Positions 12,405 through 23,900 of a DNA stretch of 64,000 nt are shown here, one piece after another. The notes beneath the pieces were generated by a model, which was not told the origin of the DNA, ran no database searches, and saw nothing but the letters and a program-made list of their open reading frames with translations. Made by a program: the position numbers and the translations under genes. The stretch is from Chaetoderma sp. LZ-2023a (Eukaryota; Mollusca; Caudofoveata; Chaetodermatida; Chaetodermatidae), in assembly GCA_034401795.1 (NCBI GenBank), contig CM067374.1, positions 131,445,706 through 131,509,705 on the forward strand. Reading direction: 5' to 3'. Position 1 is the first letter of the stretch; every line of letters begins with the position of its first letter.

Positions 12405-14924
12405 ATTTTGCTTACCTTTTTGGCGCACTGGCAACACGATGGCTTTAATTGCCATGCTAACCCCACCTATGGAGTGCACCCGTTAGTTTACATTGCTGAT
12501 CATCATTTCCCCGGTCGGGGATCGGAAAACGATTATCCAATTTCACATAGCATCATCAAGCCAAACATCTTTTCGCTATACCACCACGCCAAAAATCTTG
12601 TTTTAGCAGACCATCTTTCACATGTCGGATGTACTGATAAACTGGAGAATTCATATGATACTATCTTTTGGATGCACATCCTATGCTATGTCTGCTATGC
12701 CCTTACACGGTCTCCATTGCATCACTGGCAGTAGTAGTTTTGCTTTGTTTTTTAATGCGCTGGCAATGCGATGGCATCAATTCCAATGCTAAACCCGCCT
12801 ATGTCGTGCACTCGTTGGTTTACTTTGTTGATCAGCATTTCGCCGGTCCGGGATTGAACCGCCATCCTCCAATTCAGTATAGCATCAGCAACCCAGACAT
12901 CTTCCCGCTGAACCACTAGGTCAAGACAATAATCTTGGTTTAGTGAACCAGCTTTCTCATGTCATGTATACTGATACACTGGAAAATTCATATGATACTA
13001 TCATTTGGATACACGCCATATGGTGTGTATGCTATGCCCTCACCCGTTCTCCATTGCGGCAATGGCAGTAGTCGTGTTGCCTACTTTTTAATGCACTGGC
13101 AAAACAATGGCTTAAATTTCTGTACTAAAACGGCTACGGTGCACACCCGTTAATTTACTTTGTTGGTAATCATTTCCCCATAGACGATTGAACTGCCATC
13201 CTGCATAGCATCAGCAACCCAGACATCTTTCCGATGAACCACCATGCCAAGACAACAATCTTGGTTTGGCGGACCAGCTTGCACATGTCGAGTATACTGA
13301 TACTAATACACGAATTCATATTAAACTATCTTTTGAATGCACACCATATGGTGTGTATGCTACCTGAACTCCATTACGGCACTGGCAGTAGTAGTTTTGC
13401 TTAGTTTGCCACGCACTGGCAATGCAATGGCTTCAATTCCAATGGTAAACCGCATACAGCGTGTACCTATAATTTACTTTGTTGATCAGCATTTCCCCGT
13501 TTTGGGATCGAACTACCATCCTGCCATTCTGTATCGCATCAGCAACCCAGACATTTTTCTGCTGGACCACCAGGTCAAGACAAGAATCTTGGTTTAGTGA
13601 ACCAGCTTTCACATGTTGTGTATACTGATACATGGGCGAATTCATATGAGTCTATCTTTTGAATGCACACCGTATGGTGTGTATGCCATGCCCTCACCCG
13701 AACTCCATTGCGGCACTAGCAATAGTAGTTTTGCTTAGTTTTTTAACGTACTGGCAATGGGATGGCTTCAATGTCCATGTTAACCACACCCACAAGGTGC
13801 ACCGATTAGTTTACTTTGCTGATCATCATTTCCATGGCCAGGGATCGAACCGTCATCCTCCAATTCTGTGTAGCATCAGCAAACCAGATCTCTTTCCACT
13901 TGGCCACTGCGCCAATACAAAAATCTTGTTTTAGCGAACCAGACACATTTCCACTAGACCACAGACTGCACCAAGTAAAAAATCTTGGTTTAGCAGACCA
14001 GCTTTGACATGTCAAATATACTGATACACTGGCGAATTCATATGAGACTATCATTTGGATACACACCATATGGTGTGTATCTCTATACCTTCACCCGGCC
14101 TCCATTGCGGCACTGGCAGTAGTCGTTTTGCTTACTTTTTTATGCACTGGCAATGGGATGGCTTCAATTCCCATGCTAAGACTGCTTAGCACCTATTAAT
14201 TTACTGTGTTGATAATCATTTCTCCCATAGGGGATTGAACCGCCATCCTGCAATTCTGCATATCATCAGCAATCCAGACATCTTTCCGATGGCCCACCAG
14301 ATCAAGACATTTATCTTGGTTTAACAGACCAGCTTGCACATGTCGAGTATACTGATACTGATACACGAATTCATATGAGACTATCGTTTGGGTGCACACT
14401 CTATGGCGTGTATACTATCTCCTCACCCAAACTCCATTGTGGCACTGGCAGTAGTAGTTTTGCTTAGTTTTTTGACGCGCTGGCAACGAGCTGACTTCAA
14501 TTTCTGCCTACGCAGTGCACCCATCAGTTTACTTTGTGGATCATCGTTTCCACGGGCATGGTCCGAACCGCCATCCTGCAATTCTTCATAGCATCAGCAA
14601 CCCAGACATCTTTCCACTGGACCACCATGTCAGGGGCAAAAATCTTAGCTTAGTGGACCAACTTTCAGATGTCGGATATACTGATGCATGGGCGAATTCA
14701 TATTAGACTATCTTTTGGATGCCCACCATATGGCGTGTATGCTATGCCATCACCGGAACTCCATTGCGGCACTGGCAGTAGTAGTTTTTAACGCACTGGC
14801 AACAAGATGGCTTCAATTTCCATGCTAACACCGTCTACCGAGTGCACCCATTAATTTACATTGTTTATCATCATTTTACCAGTTGGGGATCCATCTGCCA
14901 GGCTTCAATTCTACATAACACTAA
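12405..14924 (-). repeat. tRNA-like tandem array, block 1 (about 328-bp units)
   Basis: About seven and a half units. The landmark GGTGTGTATGCTATGCC recurs near 13,018, 13,347, 13,673, 14,068, 14,401 and 14,729, giving periods of about 326-333 bp, with one 395-bp unit enlarged by an internal duplication of about 65 bp near 13,920-13,990. On the minus strand most units carry a Pol III A-box-like word (e.g. TGGCCAAGTGG, 13,906-13,896) and a B-box-like word (e.g. GGTTCGATCCC, 13,851-13,841; also 12,860-12,850) about 45 bp apart, the layout of a tRNA-derived SINE. Short frames here are not genes. Confidence 0.8.
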
Positions 14925-17900
14925 TAGTCTAGTAGATAAAGTAAAAATCGTTCAAATTGTGAAACAATTACCAAATTTGGCATGTAAGAAGTTTTAGGTA
15001 TACTCTTTCAAATAGAAGCAGGACACACGCGATTGGGCCCACCGGGATCCGTCATCTTGCAATCTTATATTAAAGTGGCCGGGGTAATATTATAAAGTCT
15101 CATTTAAAGTAAATTTGAATTTGAAAATTTGAAACGAAAATTTCTAGGCTCCGCATTGCCATTTTCAAATAATTCGCCCCTTGCACTGCACATCGTCAGC
15201 ACCTGCCCTTGCCATAGTTAACAGTCTTACGCCTTGTAGTGTATGATAGTTTGTGAGTCTTTGTCGGCATACACAATGTCTTAAACGTGTCCGATTGCAG
15301 ATCCTAGTGCAAGTACCTCTCAGTGTTTGGAAAATCTGGACTCATCAAATGTAACAGACTGGCAGCTTTGTGTTCTCTGCCAGACAGAAACAGATGAGAG
15401 ATTAGTTGATCCTGGACTATGTATATATATATATCAGGGGAGTGATGAGGACTGTGGCTATAAATGTATTGCTGAACACCTGTATCACTTCCACAATCTC
15501 AATTGCTTACCCATGAAAAAATATATTTCCAGGCTGGACACTGGTGACGGTATTGAGACAACTCTTCGGACATACAAAGCACGATGGCATAAAAGCTGTC
15601 GAAATAAAATTGATAAGCAAAAGCTTCTGCGTACTCAGAAAAGAAAAGCCAAAGAAGATGAAAACCCGAACAAAGTCCAGTTAAAACCAGGCATACTTCT
15701 GTAGCAAGTTCAATGAAAAGGACAGAAAATTGTTTTTCTGTGATGAAGATGGCACTAATGAACACCTTCGCAGTGCGTTGACATCAGCAGTTTATCACCG
15801 TGTTCGAGGATATACCTACATATTACAGGGCAGAACACTTCTAGGCAAGCTTTCGGAAGGGGATATGCCTGCTTTAATTGCAAGCGACCGTCTCAGTTGC
15901 CTGCCTGCTCTGCACAATCGTGTTAGACAGCACCAGACAGAAAGCACCACTATTGACCTAAATATGAAGACTGATAGTCTAGTATTAGCAGAATTAGTTT
16001 CATACATAGACGAATTCTGGCAGGACAAAACACTTCAAATTTTTAAACGCCGTGATTTAGTAAAACTATATGAAACACCACTGAGTGAAAGAGATCATTG
16101 TTTTTCAGGGAAAGTGAAAAGTACTAGACTGAAAGAAATATTGCTATGTCTAATACCAGATTTGAGAGCTCAACCTCAAGGGCGAGATGTCATTGTGATG
16201 TTTAATGCAGACATTGGTGAATCCATCAAAATCGTGTGTTCATATAATTCTGATGGTGCTGCAGGTCACTTGGTATATGCTGCACACATATTGAGGCAAG
16301 AAATCATACAACATGACCATTCCGTTAATGTTAATTTCAAAAGGGGATGTGAGGTTGAAGTTGTCCCAGAAAGTGTTCTCACTCTTGGGAAAATGATTTT
16401 GCGAGGCACAAGTATTAAAAAAGCAAATGATTCACCAGATGTTGTAACAAGTGTATCATTAGCACTCACAGATGTTAGTGTTTAATACCAAGAAAACGCC
16501 CAGTGACACAATATAGAACTCATATACGTCACGCTAATTCACGAGAGACAGCCATTGCTATATACACTGGACGGATTATTCATGCCAAAACAAGACAAAG
16601 AGAGTTGTAAAGCCATGGCTTATGCATATTATATGATAGAACAAAGGACATTTCTACAACCCTTGCAAATAGCGCCTGTGCATAATTTGAAAGAGATGGT
16701 TGTCTCTGTCCCTCTACTCTGAAAAAGGATGTCTTCACTGTTGGAGCAGTCGATACTATCGAACATAATCCATCTGCAAGGTATGATATGGACTTATTTC
16801 ATGGAACTGCTATATCCCTGATTCAGTTCCCATGTCAGGAAAATCCAGGACCTAAACAAGACCAAATAATGATAGATTCAAATGTTAGCCACCAGAAAAC
16901 ATTATCTCCACTACCAGCTGAATATTCAGAAGTGATTCCAGTGGAACTATCAACAAAAGATCGTATTACACCTGTAACAGAGGGACACGTTACAGCACAG
17001 CCTACTTTATTAGCCACATATAAAGAACAGGAATATGGTTGGTTGGATTTCATGGCCGAACGCATACTTAAAAAGGAGACATTAAACCCTGGAGACATTG
17101 TGTCATGGGCAGCATACCATGCTAAGAGGCAGCCAGATATCCTTAGTATTCAAACTACACCATGTGCTGAAAGTAATGGCTTGGCCAGTAGACAGTAGCT
17201 CTGTCTCTCAAATTGCGCTTATGCCTCTATTTGTAGAGCCAGCAAACACAGAGGCAATGACACTACATGAAATGAAGCTTGTGGACAAAGCTACTCAGAT
17301 TTTACACTCACGTCAAATTCCTGTAATAACTATGGATCAACCATTGTTTTCCATTTCGAAGAGCATCCAATGGACATGGCCAGATATCGCTGGTGAGAAC
17401 AAATGTGTGGTGATAATGGATGACCTTCACATAGAAATGAATTTGCTGAAACATCTTGTTGACTTCCTAAATGGCAGTAGATGGACAACTATTGTTATAG
17501 AAGCATGTGTCACCACCCCAGGCCGAGCTGACGCAATATTGAAAGGATCCCATGTAACTAGGTCAAGATATGTGCATCAGGTAAGAGCAGCAGCCTTACA
17601 TGTGTTGCACCTCCCTGCGTATGATACATATACGAACTCTCTTCCTTGTCCTGGCCAAGCCATTACTTTCAGCACATGGTGTAGTTTGAATACTAAGGAT
17701 ATTACGCAATTCCAATACTGGACTATGGTTTTGGAACTTGAACTACTCGCCATGCAGTTTATTCGCTCAGTGTGTGAACGCAATTTTAATCTCTATATTC
17801 AGTGTCTTGGGAAGATAGTACCATGGATGCTCTCTTTGCGCCACACAAAGTATGCCAGATGGCTGTCAATTCACATAAAATATATAGTTCCGCTATAGCA

Positions 17901-19347
17901 AAAAGCAACGCCAGTTCATGCAGAGTTCATAAGAGGACATTTTGCCGCACCGAGAACAGCACATATCTTTTCTGCTATATATTTAGACCGAGCCCATGAA
18001 CAGATGACTGAGAAGATCATATGTGATGGGGCATAATAGGAATAACAAATACTTCATCTGCCCTGATAAGATGGATCACAGCTGGTCCAGAAGTGACTAG
18101 AATTGTTCATGAGTTTGAAACTTCATTTCAGCTGCTTACTAAGATAATAACACAACACCATGATCAGAGTGTCTCAATTCAGTCTCGGTTTGTAGAACAT
18201 GTCAAGGCTGTGGTTGCTAAGTTCGAAGAATACGGCACCCCATTCAGTGAGGACAGCACATATTTGATAGTGTTACACACCAAAGAGGTAATGGGAGAGA
18301 AGTCAATATCCACTCTTCAAAGCATCAGGAAAGTAGGACAGTCACAGTATGAAAATTGTATTGATGAAAGCCTGGTCAAATGATCAAACCCCATTTCTGA
18401 CATCCTCGCAAAAAATAACATGCATCTTTTCCAGAAGACACCCCCACCCCCACCCAAAGGAGAATCAAAGACTTTATATCAAATGAGCACTCTAAAAAGT
18501 AATCGTGAATTGTTCTCCAGAATGTATATTTTGTGCCAATCCAGAAATGGAGATATGGATGGATTTTTCAGGCATGAAAACCAAGCAGCTCCACCTTCTT
18601 TATCAGCTGAGAGCATGCACCAAGTCAGACCGTATTGCATGCTTCGAACGAGTGATCCCTACTACCCATTTTTTATGGTTTAGTTGTCATAAATATGCAG
18701 CTCCCCAAATCCGGGTTCTACTTTTAGTGACTATGCCGAGAAAATATTCATTCCATGTCTAATGACGAATCTTGAATCTTCAAAGCATCTGGACGTAGTA
18801 TAGGATCAGTACATTGACACCAGGTTGAAAGAATGTGCCAGGCTGAAAAGAGGCTCAGGAACTCGCATTGTTGTGAATGCATCCACACAGATCCCGAAGA
18901 AGTACCAACTCTGCACTTGTGGTGGCTCATGATATAGTTAGAGTGGTATTAATACACAACGAGTGCACAGCTCAATTGGAATATGTGATCCTGCCAATGA
19001 AGTTCAAAATATATCAATTTCGTTGTAATTCCTGCTTTTTGCTTATGCCATAGAGAATATTGATATAAGGAAATAAGCTATGTATTCGTAAAAAATCACA
19101 TCAGCTCCTGTGGATAGTAAAACATATAAACAGTCACCGTATTCATCTATATATGTGTCCTAGAAGGTAGGGTATTATATAAATAAGTTTCGAAAGCAGC
19201 CATGATGAAATTCAAAATGGCAGCTAAAATATGGGTCTGATCATATATTTCCTGCTCTTATTGGAGCATACAAAAATCTATAAGTAAGCCAATTTTCATA
19301 CTTGCTTCAAATTTTGAACGATTTTTTCGACTTAATCTACTAGACTA
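14925..19347 (+). mobile_element. Element A: TIR DNA transposon, Academ-like
   Basis: A 4,423-bp element inserted in the middle of an array unit. Its ends are inverted repeats starting TAGTCTAGTAGAT (14,925) and ending ATCTACTAGACTA (19,347). Weaker matches continue inwards for about 100 bp (AAAATCGTTCAAA; AGCAGGA). Aligning the broken unit with intact units shows a 3-bp target duplication at the CAG position, now TAA (14,922-14,924) and CAA (19,348-19,350). It carries one long broken gene on the plus strand. TIRs starting TAGTC, the 3-bp duplication and the gene family match element B. Academ membership is inferred from the protein of B. Confidence 0.8.
15327..18930 (+). pseudogene. Element A gene: N-terminal part of transposon-encoded protein
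   Basis: Successive plus-strand frames read as one protein. An N-terminal zinc-binding region has CVLC at codons 15-18, then GDGIETTLRTYKARWHKSC (ending codon 91), and a second block from 15,730. The middle region has DVFTVGAVDTIEHNPS (about 16,722), FHGTAISL (16,798), TMDQPLFSI and the SHVTRSRYVHQV segment (about 17,548), AHEQMTEK (about 17,995), WITAGPEVTRIVHEFE (about 18,070) and SRNGDMDGFFRHENQAAPP (about 18,541). Frames shift or stop repeatedly, for example at 15,702, 16,483, 17,196, 17,896 and 18,381. The reading ends near 18,930, before the nuclease-like half seen in element B, so the C-terminal half appears deleted. Its biochemical role is unknown to me; in an intact copy it would be expected to help mobilise the element. 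Confidence 0.75.
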
Positions 19348-20868
19348 CAAGAACACAGACATTTTTTCCACTGGACCACCATGTCAAGATTTAATTCTTA
19401 ATTTAGCAGACCAGCTTTCAGATGTCAGATATACTGATACATGGGCGAATTCATATTAGACTATCTTTTGGATGCACGCCATATGGTGTGTATGCTATGC
19501 TATCACCTGAACTCCATTGCGGCACTGGCAGCAGTAGTTTTGGTTAGTTTTTAATGCACTGGCAATGTGATGGCTTCAATTTCCATTCTAAGACCGCCTA
19601 CGGAGTGGACTCATTAATTTAGTTTGTTGATCATGATTTCCATGGCCGGGTATCGAACTGCCATCCTGCAATTCCGACTGCATCAGAAACCCAGATATCT
19701 TTCCATTGGACCAACGCATCAGAACAAAGATCTTAGTTTGGCGGACCAGCTTTCACATGTCAGATATACAGATGATACACTGGTCAATTCACATGATAAA
19801 ATCATTTGGACGCACCGCGTATGGTGTGTATGCTATGCCCTAGCCTGGTCTCAATAGCGATGCTTGCAGTGGCAGTTTTGCTTAGTCTTTTAACACACGG
19901 CCAACGTGATGGTTTCAATTTCCAAGCTAACCCGGCCCATGGAGTGCACCCATTAGCTTACTTCATTTCCTGGGTCGGGGATCTAACTGCCATCTGCAAT
20001 TCTGCATAGCATCAGCAACCCAGCCATTTTTCCACAGGACCACCGTGCGAAGAGTAAAATCTTGGTTTATCGGACTAGCTTCACATGTCGGATATACTGA
20101 TATAATTGCTAAGTCATATGAGACTATTTTAGATGCACACCGTATAGTGTGTATGATATACCCTCACCAGATCTCCATTGTGGGGCTGGCAGTAGTAGTT
20201 TTGCTTAGTTTTTTAGCCCACTGGCAATGTGATGACTTCAAACTCCATGCTTACCTCTCCTACAGAGCGCACCCGTTAGTTTATTTTGTTGATTGTCATT
20301 TCTCCAGTCGGGGATTGAACCACCATCCAGCACTTCCGCACATCATCAGCAACTCAGACATTCTTCCGCTGAACGACCACACCAAGACAAAAATCTTGGT
20401 TTACTGGACCACGTTTCATATGTCGGATGTACTGATACACTGCCGAATTCATATGAGAATATCTTTTGGATACACACCATATGGTATGTATGCTATGCAA
20501 ACACCCGGTCTCTGATATGACATTTCCAGTAGTAATTTTGCTTAGTTTGTTAACACACTGGCAACCCGATGGTTTAAATTTCCATGCTAACCCCGCCTAT
20601 GGAGTGCACCTACTAGTTACTTTGTTGATCATCATGTCTCCAGTCGGGGATCAAACCACCATTCTGCAAATCCACTTAGTTTCAGTAATCTTTCCACTGG
20701 ACCACCACACCAAGACAAAATCTTCGTTTGCGGGCCAGCGTTCACATGTCGGATGTACTTATACTCTGCCAAATTCATATGAGAATATCTTTTGAATGCA
20801 CACCATATGGTGTGTATGCTATACCCTCGCCCCTTTTCTGATGCGGCACTGGAAGTAGTAGATTTGAT
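19348..20868 (-). repeat. tRNA-like tandem array, block 2
   Basis: Continuation of the array after element A, about four and a half units, with landmarks near 19,484, 19,816, 20,141, 20,478 and 20,806 (periods 325-337 bp). Minus-strand A-box-like words (TGGTCCAGTGG, near 19,380 and 20,704) and B-box-like words (GGTTCAATCCC, 20,321-20,311) recur. The array ends at GGAAGTAGTAG, the same TAG seed at which block 1 begins. Short frames such as 20,045-20,515 are not genes. Confidence 0.8.
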
Positions 20869-20932
20869 GGATCACCGCACCAAGCTTTTCAGAATAAATG
20901 TTAAGGCTTGACTGAAATAGAAATTTGTCTTT

Positions 20933-23900
20933 TAGTCCTGGAGCCAAATGGGGTTCTTAGGAGCCCCATTACACCCCTCTGTAAGAGAATGTTCATTGGT
21001 ATCGAATGAGCGGTCTATATATCCTCTTTCAGAAAATATATGTTAGATATGTGGCTGAGTGGTTGACTAAAAAGATATGAAACATTTAAATAGGTGACAC
21101 GACAGATACAATTCTCGTCTCTAATTTAAAATGATTTAAGTGAAGCCTTTTAATTAACCGACAATAGAAAAACATAACATGCAAGTTATAATGACAATAA
21201 TTCAAAAACATAAATTCGTAGAAATATATTCCTGCATAGATTTGGTTGTTCGCCCTATTTTATGATTGGAATACCGTTTGCTGCGCTTAGCTCCCATCAT
21301 CTGGTAAAAGGTCACCCCCAGGATAAGATGACAATTGTTGACTCTGATAGAGAATTGTTTGATAGATTATTGATTGTATCAAAAGAGAGAAAGCTTGATC
21401 TAGTAGACCCTATGATGACAAGTATGAGAACCACGTGCTGGTTCTCACCATTGTCATCATTGCCTTCACACGAATACGCAAGGCTGCACTTCAACCCAAG
21501 TTTGGCACACTTGCAACGATGCAAAGAACATCTTGATTTGTCATAGTTGCATGGTGTGAAATCTACAAGTTCATCTGGTAATGCAGCTTGCATCATCAGT
21601 AGTGGCACTAGTATGTCTTCTTCCATATCCCATCCATGTTCTGTTGGAGATGGTATATGAATGCTTGCTTCCAATGGCACATTGGTAATTAGGCCTGGGA
21701 AGATGTTGAACTAGACTGTCAGAACATGGAGGAAGATGCACACTCTGTTTTGGTGTCTTGCAGAATAACTTGTATCGCAAATTGTTGATCTCTACTATAT
21801 CTGATTGGGGTTGGTAAACTCTGCACACCATCTCGGTAGATATGTCTTTTACCTCATCTGGAGGATTAAACGTGTCTCCCAAGTTTACGAGGCTCTAAAA
21901 CTTCTGTAGGTCAGCAGTGAGAATTTTCCAACCAGTCATCTTTCCAAGGACCTTGAAACAACGTGTACTGCCGCTGCGTGAAATGGCAATAATAGACATA
22001 ACATAATATAATAATGGGCATGAGTCCAAACTTTTCACAGATGCGGTTAGTCGAAATGAATCTACTGGATGTTCTGTTTCCAGTTTCAAACCACATCTTT
22101 CCTGGGATAAACTCATTGAAATAAATCCCCAATACCAACACGTCTGTGTCTGTGGACCATATTATGGCTTGTTCATTCTTGAACCGTTTCGCAGAATCAA
22201 ATGCATGAAGAAATAACCAGCTGTCAGCTTCCTCTTTGGTACTGTAAATTACTTTCAGATTCTGCATCTTATTTGAGGCAATGCACGTAACCAACCTTTC
22301 CATGGGCACTATACCCACCAGCCAAAACCAGTATTAGATTTGGCTGAAGGTCAAATTTTCTCTTTTCTGTTAATCCTGTGAATGCAACGTCATTGAAGTT
22401 GTTTTTGCTTATGGGGCTAGAGAAAAACGAATTCACATTCCTTGGCAACACCTGACCTCGTGGTTTTATTCTAATTTCTGGGGACTTGACGGTTTGGCCT
22501 CTTCTTCATCACTCCCCGGCCTTGAATGATTCTTTTACACCATACTTATCGGCTATGGCATGCACAATACCGTATTCTTTAAAAACACAACAAACTCTTC
22601 TAGGCCATCAAGTAAGTCCCCAACAGTCTTGATTCCATAACGCAATGGTAACTTATGGAGACACGTCCTATAATCCAGAAACACTACTGTCCTTGACTTT
22701 CTCTCAGGTGTGAGTTCAGGGAGAAATGTGCGTTGATCCACTGATGAAGAGGTTAAACTTTCCAAGTCTCTAAGCAGTCGTGCCTTGTTTATGTTGGCCA
22801 AGGATCCACCCATGTTCACCATAGCCAGGGGTCCACTGGATAATTCATAAGTAAAGAGCTGTTGGAAATCAAGCTCTCTCTCTCTCGTTTGATACAATCA
22901 ATAATCTACCAAACAATTCTCTATCAGAGTCAACATATCTCATCTTCTCCTTGGGTGACCTTTTACCAGCACATGGATATATGCTAATGTGGCAAGTTTG
23001 GGGCTCTTTATGGTATCCTAAATTATTCTGTATTTGACTCTAATCTGTCTTTAACATAGTTTTTTAGTGCGTTTTGCCCTTCTTTCTTATTTCCACTTTA
23101 GAGTAGCTTTTTCCTTCCTGCAAATGTGAATGATGCCCCCTTGTCGTGATTTGGAATCTCTGATAAGCGACTGCTCAAGAACTAGATTATGACTACACAC
23201 TGTTGAATGTTGTTCCCTCGTATCATGTCACAGCATGCTTACCATCTTGGAATAGTTGATGAATTGCAGGTGATATTCCTGGCATTTTCATCTCAGCAAG
23301 ATATACCAGACCCCATCTTGGGTAAGTATGATGACCATATGCGAAGGCATAGCACAATATTTCCGCTACACACCTAAGGTTATCGGCCCTGTTTGCAGTT
23401 TTCAGCAGAAATATAATCTAATGCTAATCGTATGTCATCAATATACTGGTTCGAAAACTGGAATGTGAGAGATTCTTTATCTCCAATCTCTTGGAATTGA
23501 AGTTAGATTTCTTCCCATCTCGGCAGGAAATCTTGAATTTATGAAACAATGCCTTTACCCTTAATTGACCGTCTTCATCAAGTTCCTCACATTTAAACAT
23601 ATGCTGCATCTCACCTTGTAATGTCTGGCAAAGCCTGTCTAATGTTTCAGTATCCTCCTTCGCCACCTTTTGCTTCCTAGATTGTCCAAACAAGAAAGGA
23701 CCAAAAGCAACTCCTTTAACTAACACATCCTGTAGGCCTCATAGCGCTTGCCCATGAGCTTCGGGTACAAATCCAAGATGTGAAAGCCTCAAAATCTGAG
23801 GATATGATGGTGGAACTTATCTCAATTGCGGAGACGGACTTTTGAGCAGCAATGTAGAGTTGGAGATCTAACATGATGAGAGGATGTACCTGACCTAAAG

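Noticed and set aside
13841-13906. A functional tRNA gene in the array
   Set aside because: A- and B-box-like words are present, but no cloverleaf with acceptor stem or anticodon arm could be drawn from the consensus, and each unit differs.
12959-14706. Series of 60-90-codon frames with recurring wording through the array
   Set aside because: They repeat with the satellite period and are broken differently in each unit, so they follow the repeat rather than a gene.
12405-20868. CRISPR-like direct repeats
   Set aside because: Units are about 328 bp, adjacent, without short unique spacers or cas-like genes, in a eukaryotic context; it is a tRNA-like satellite.
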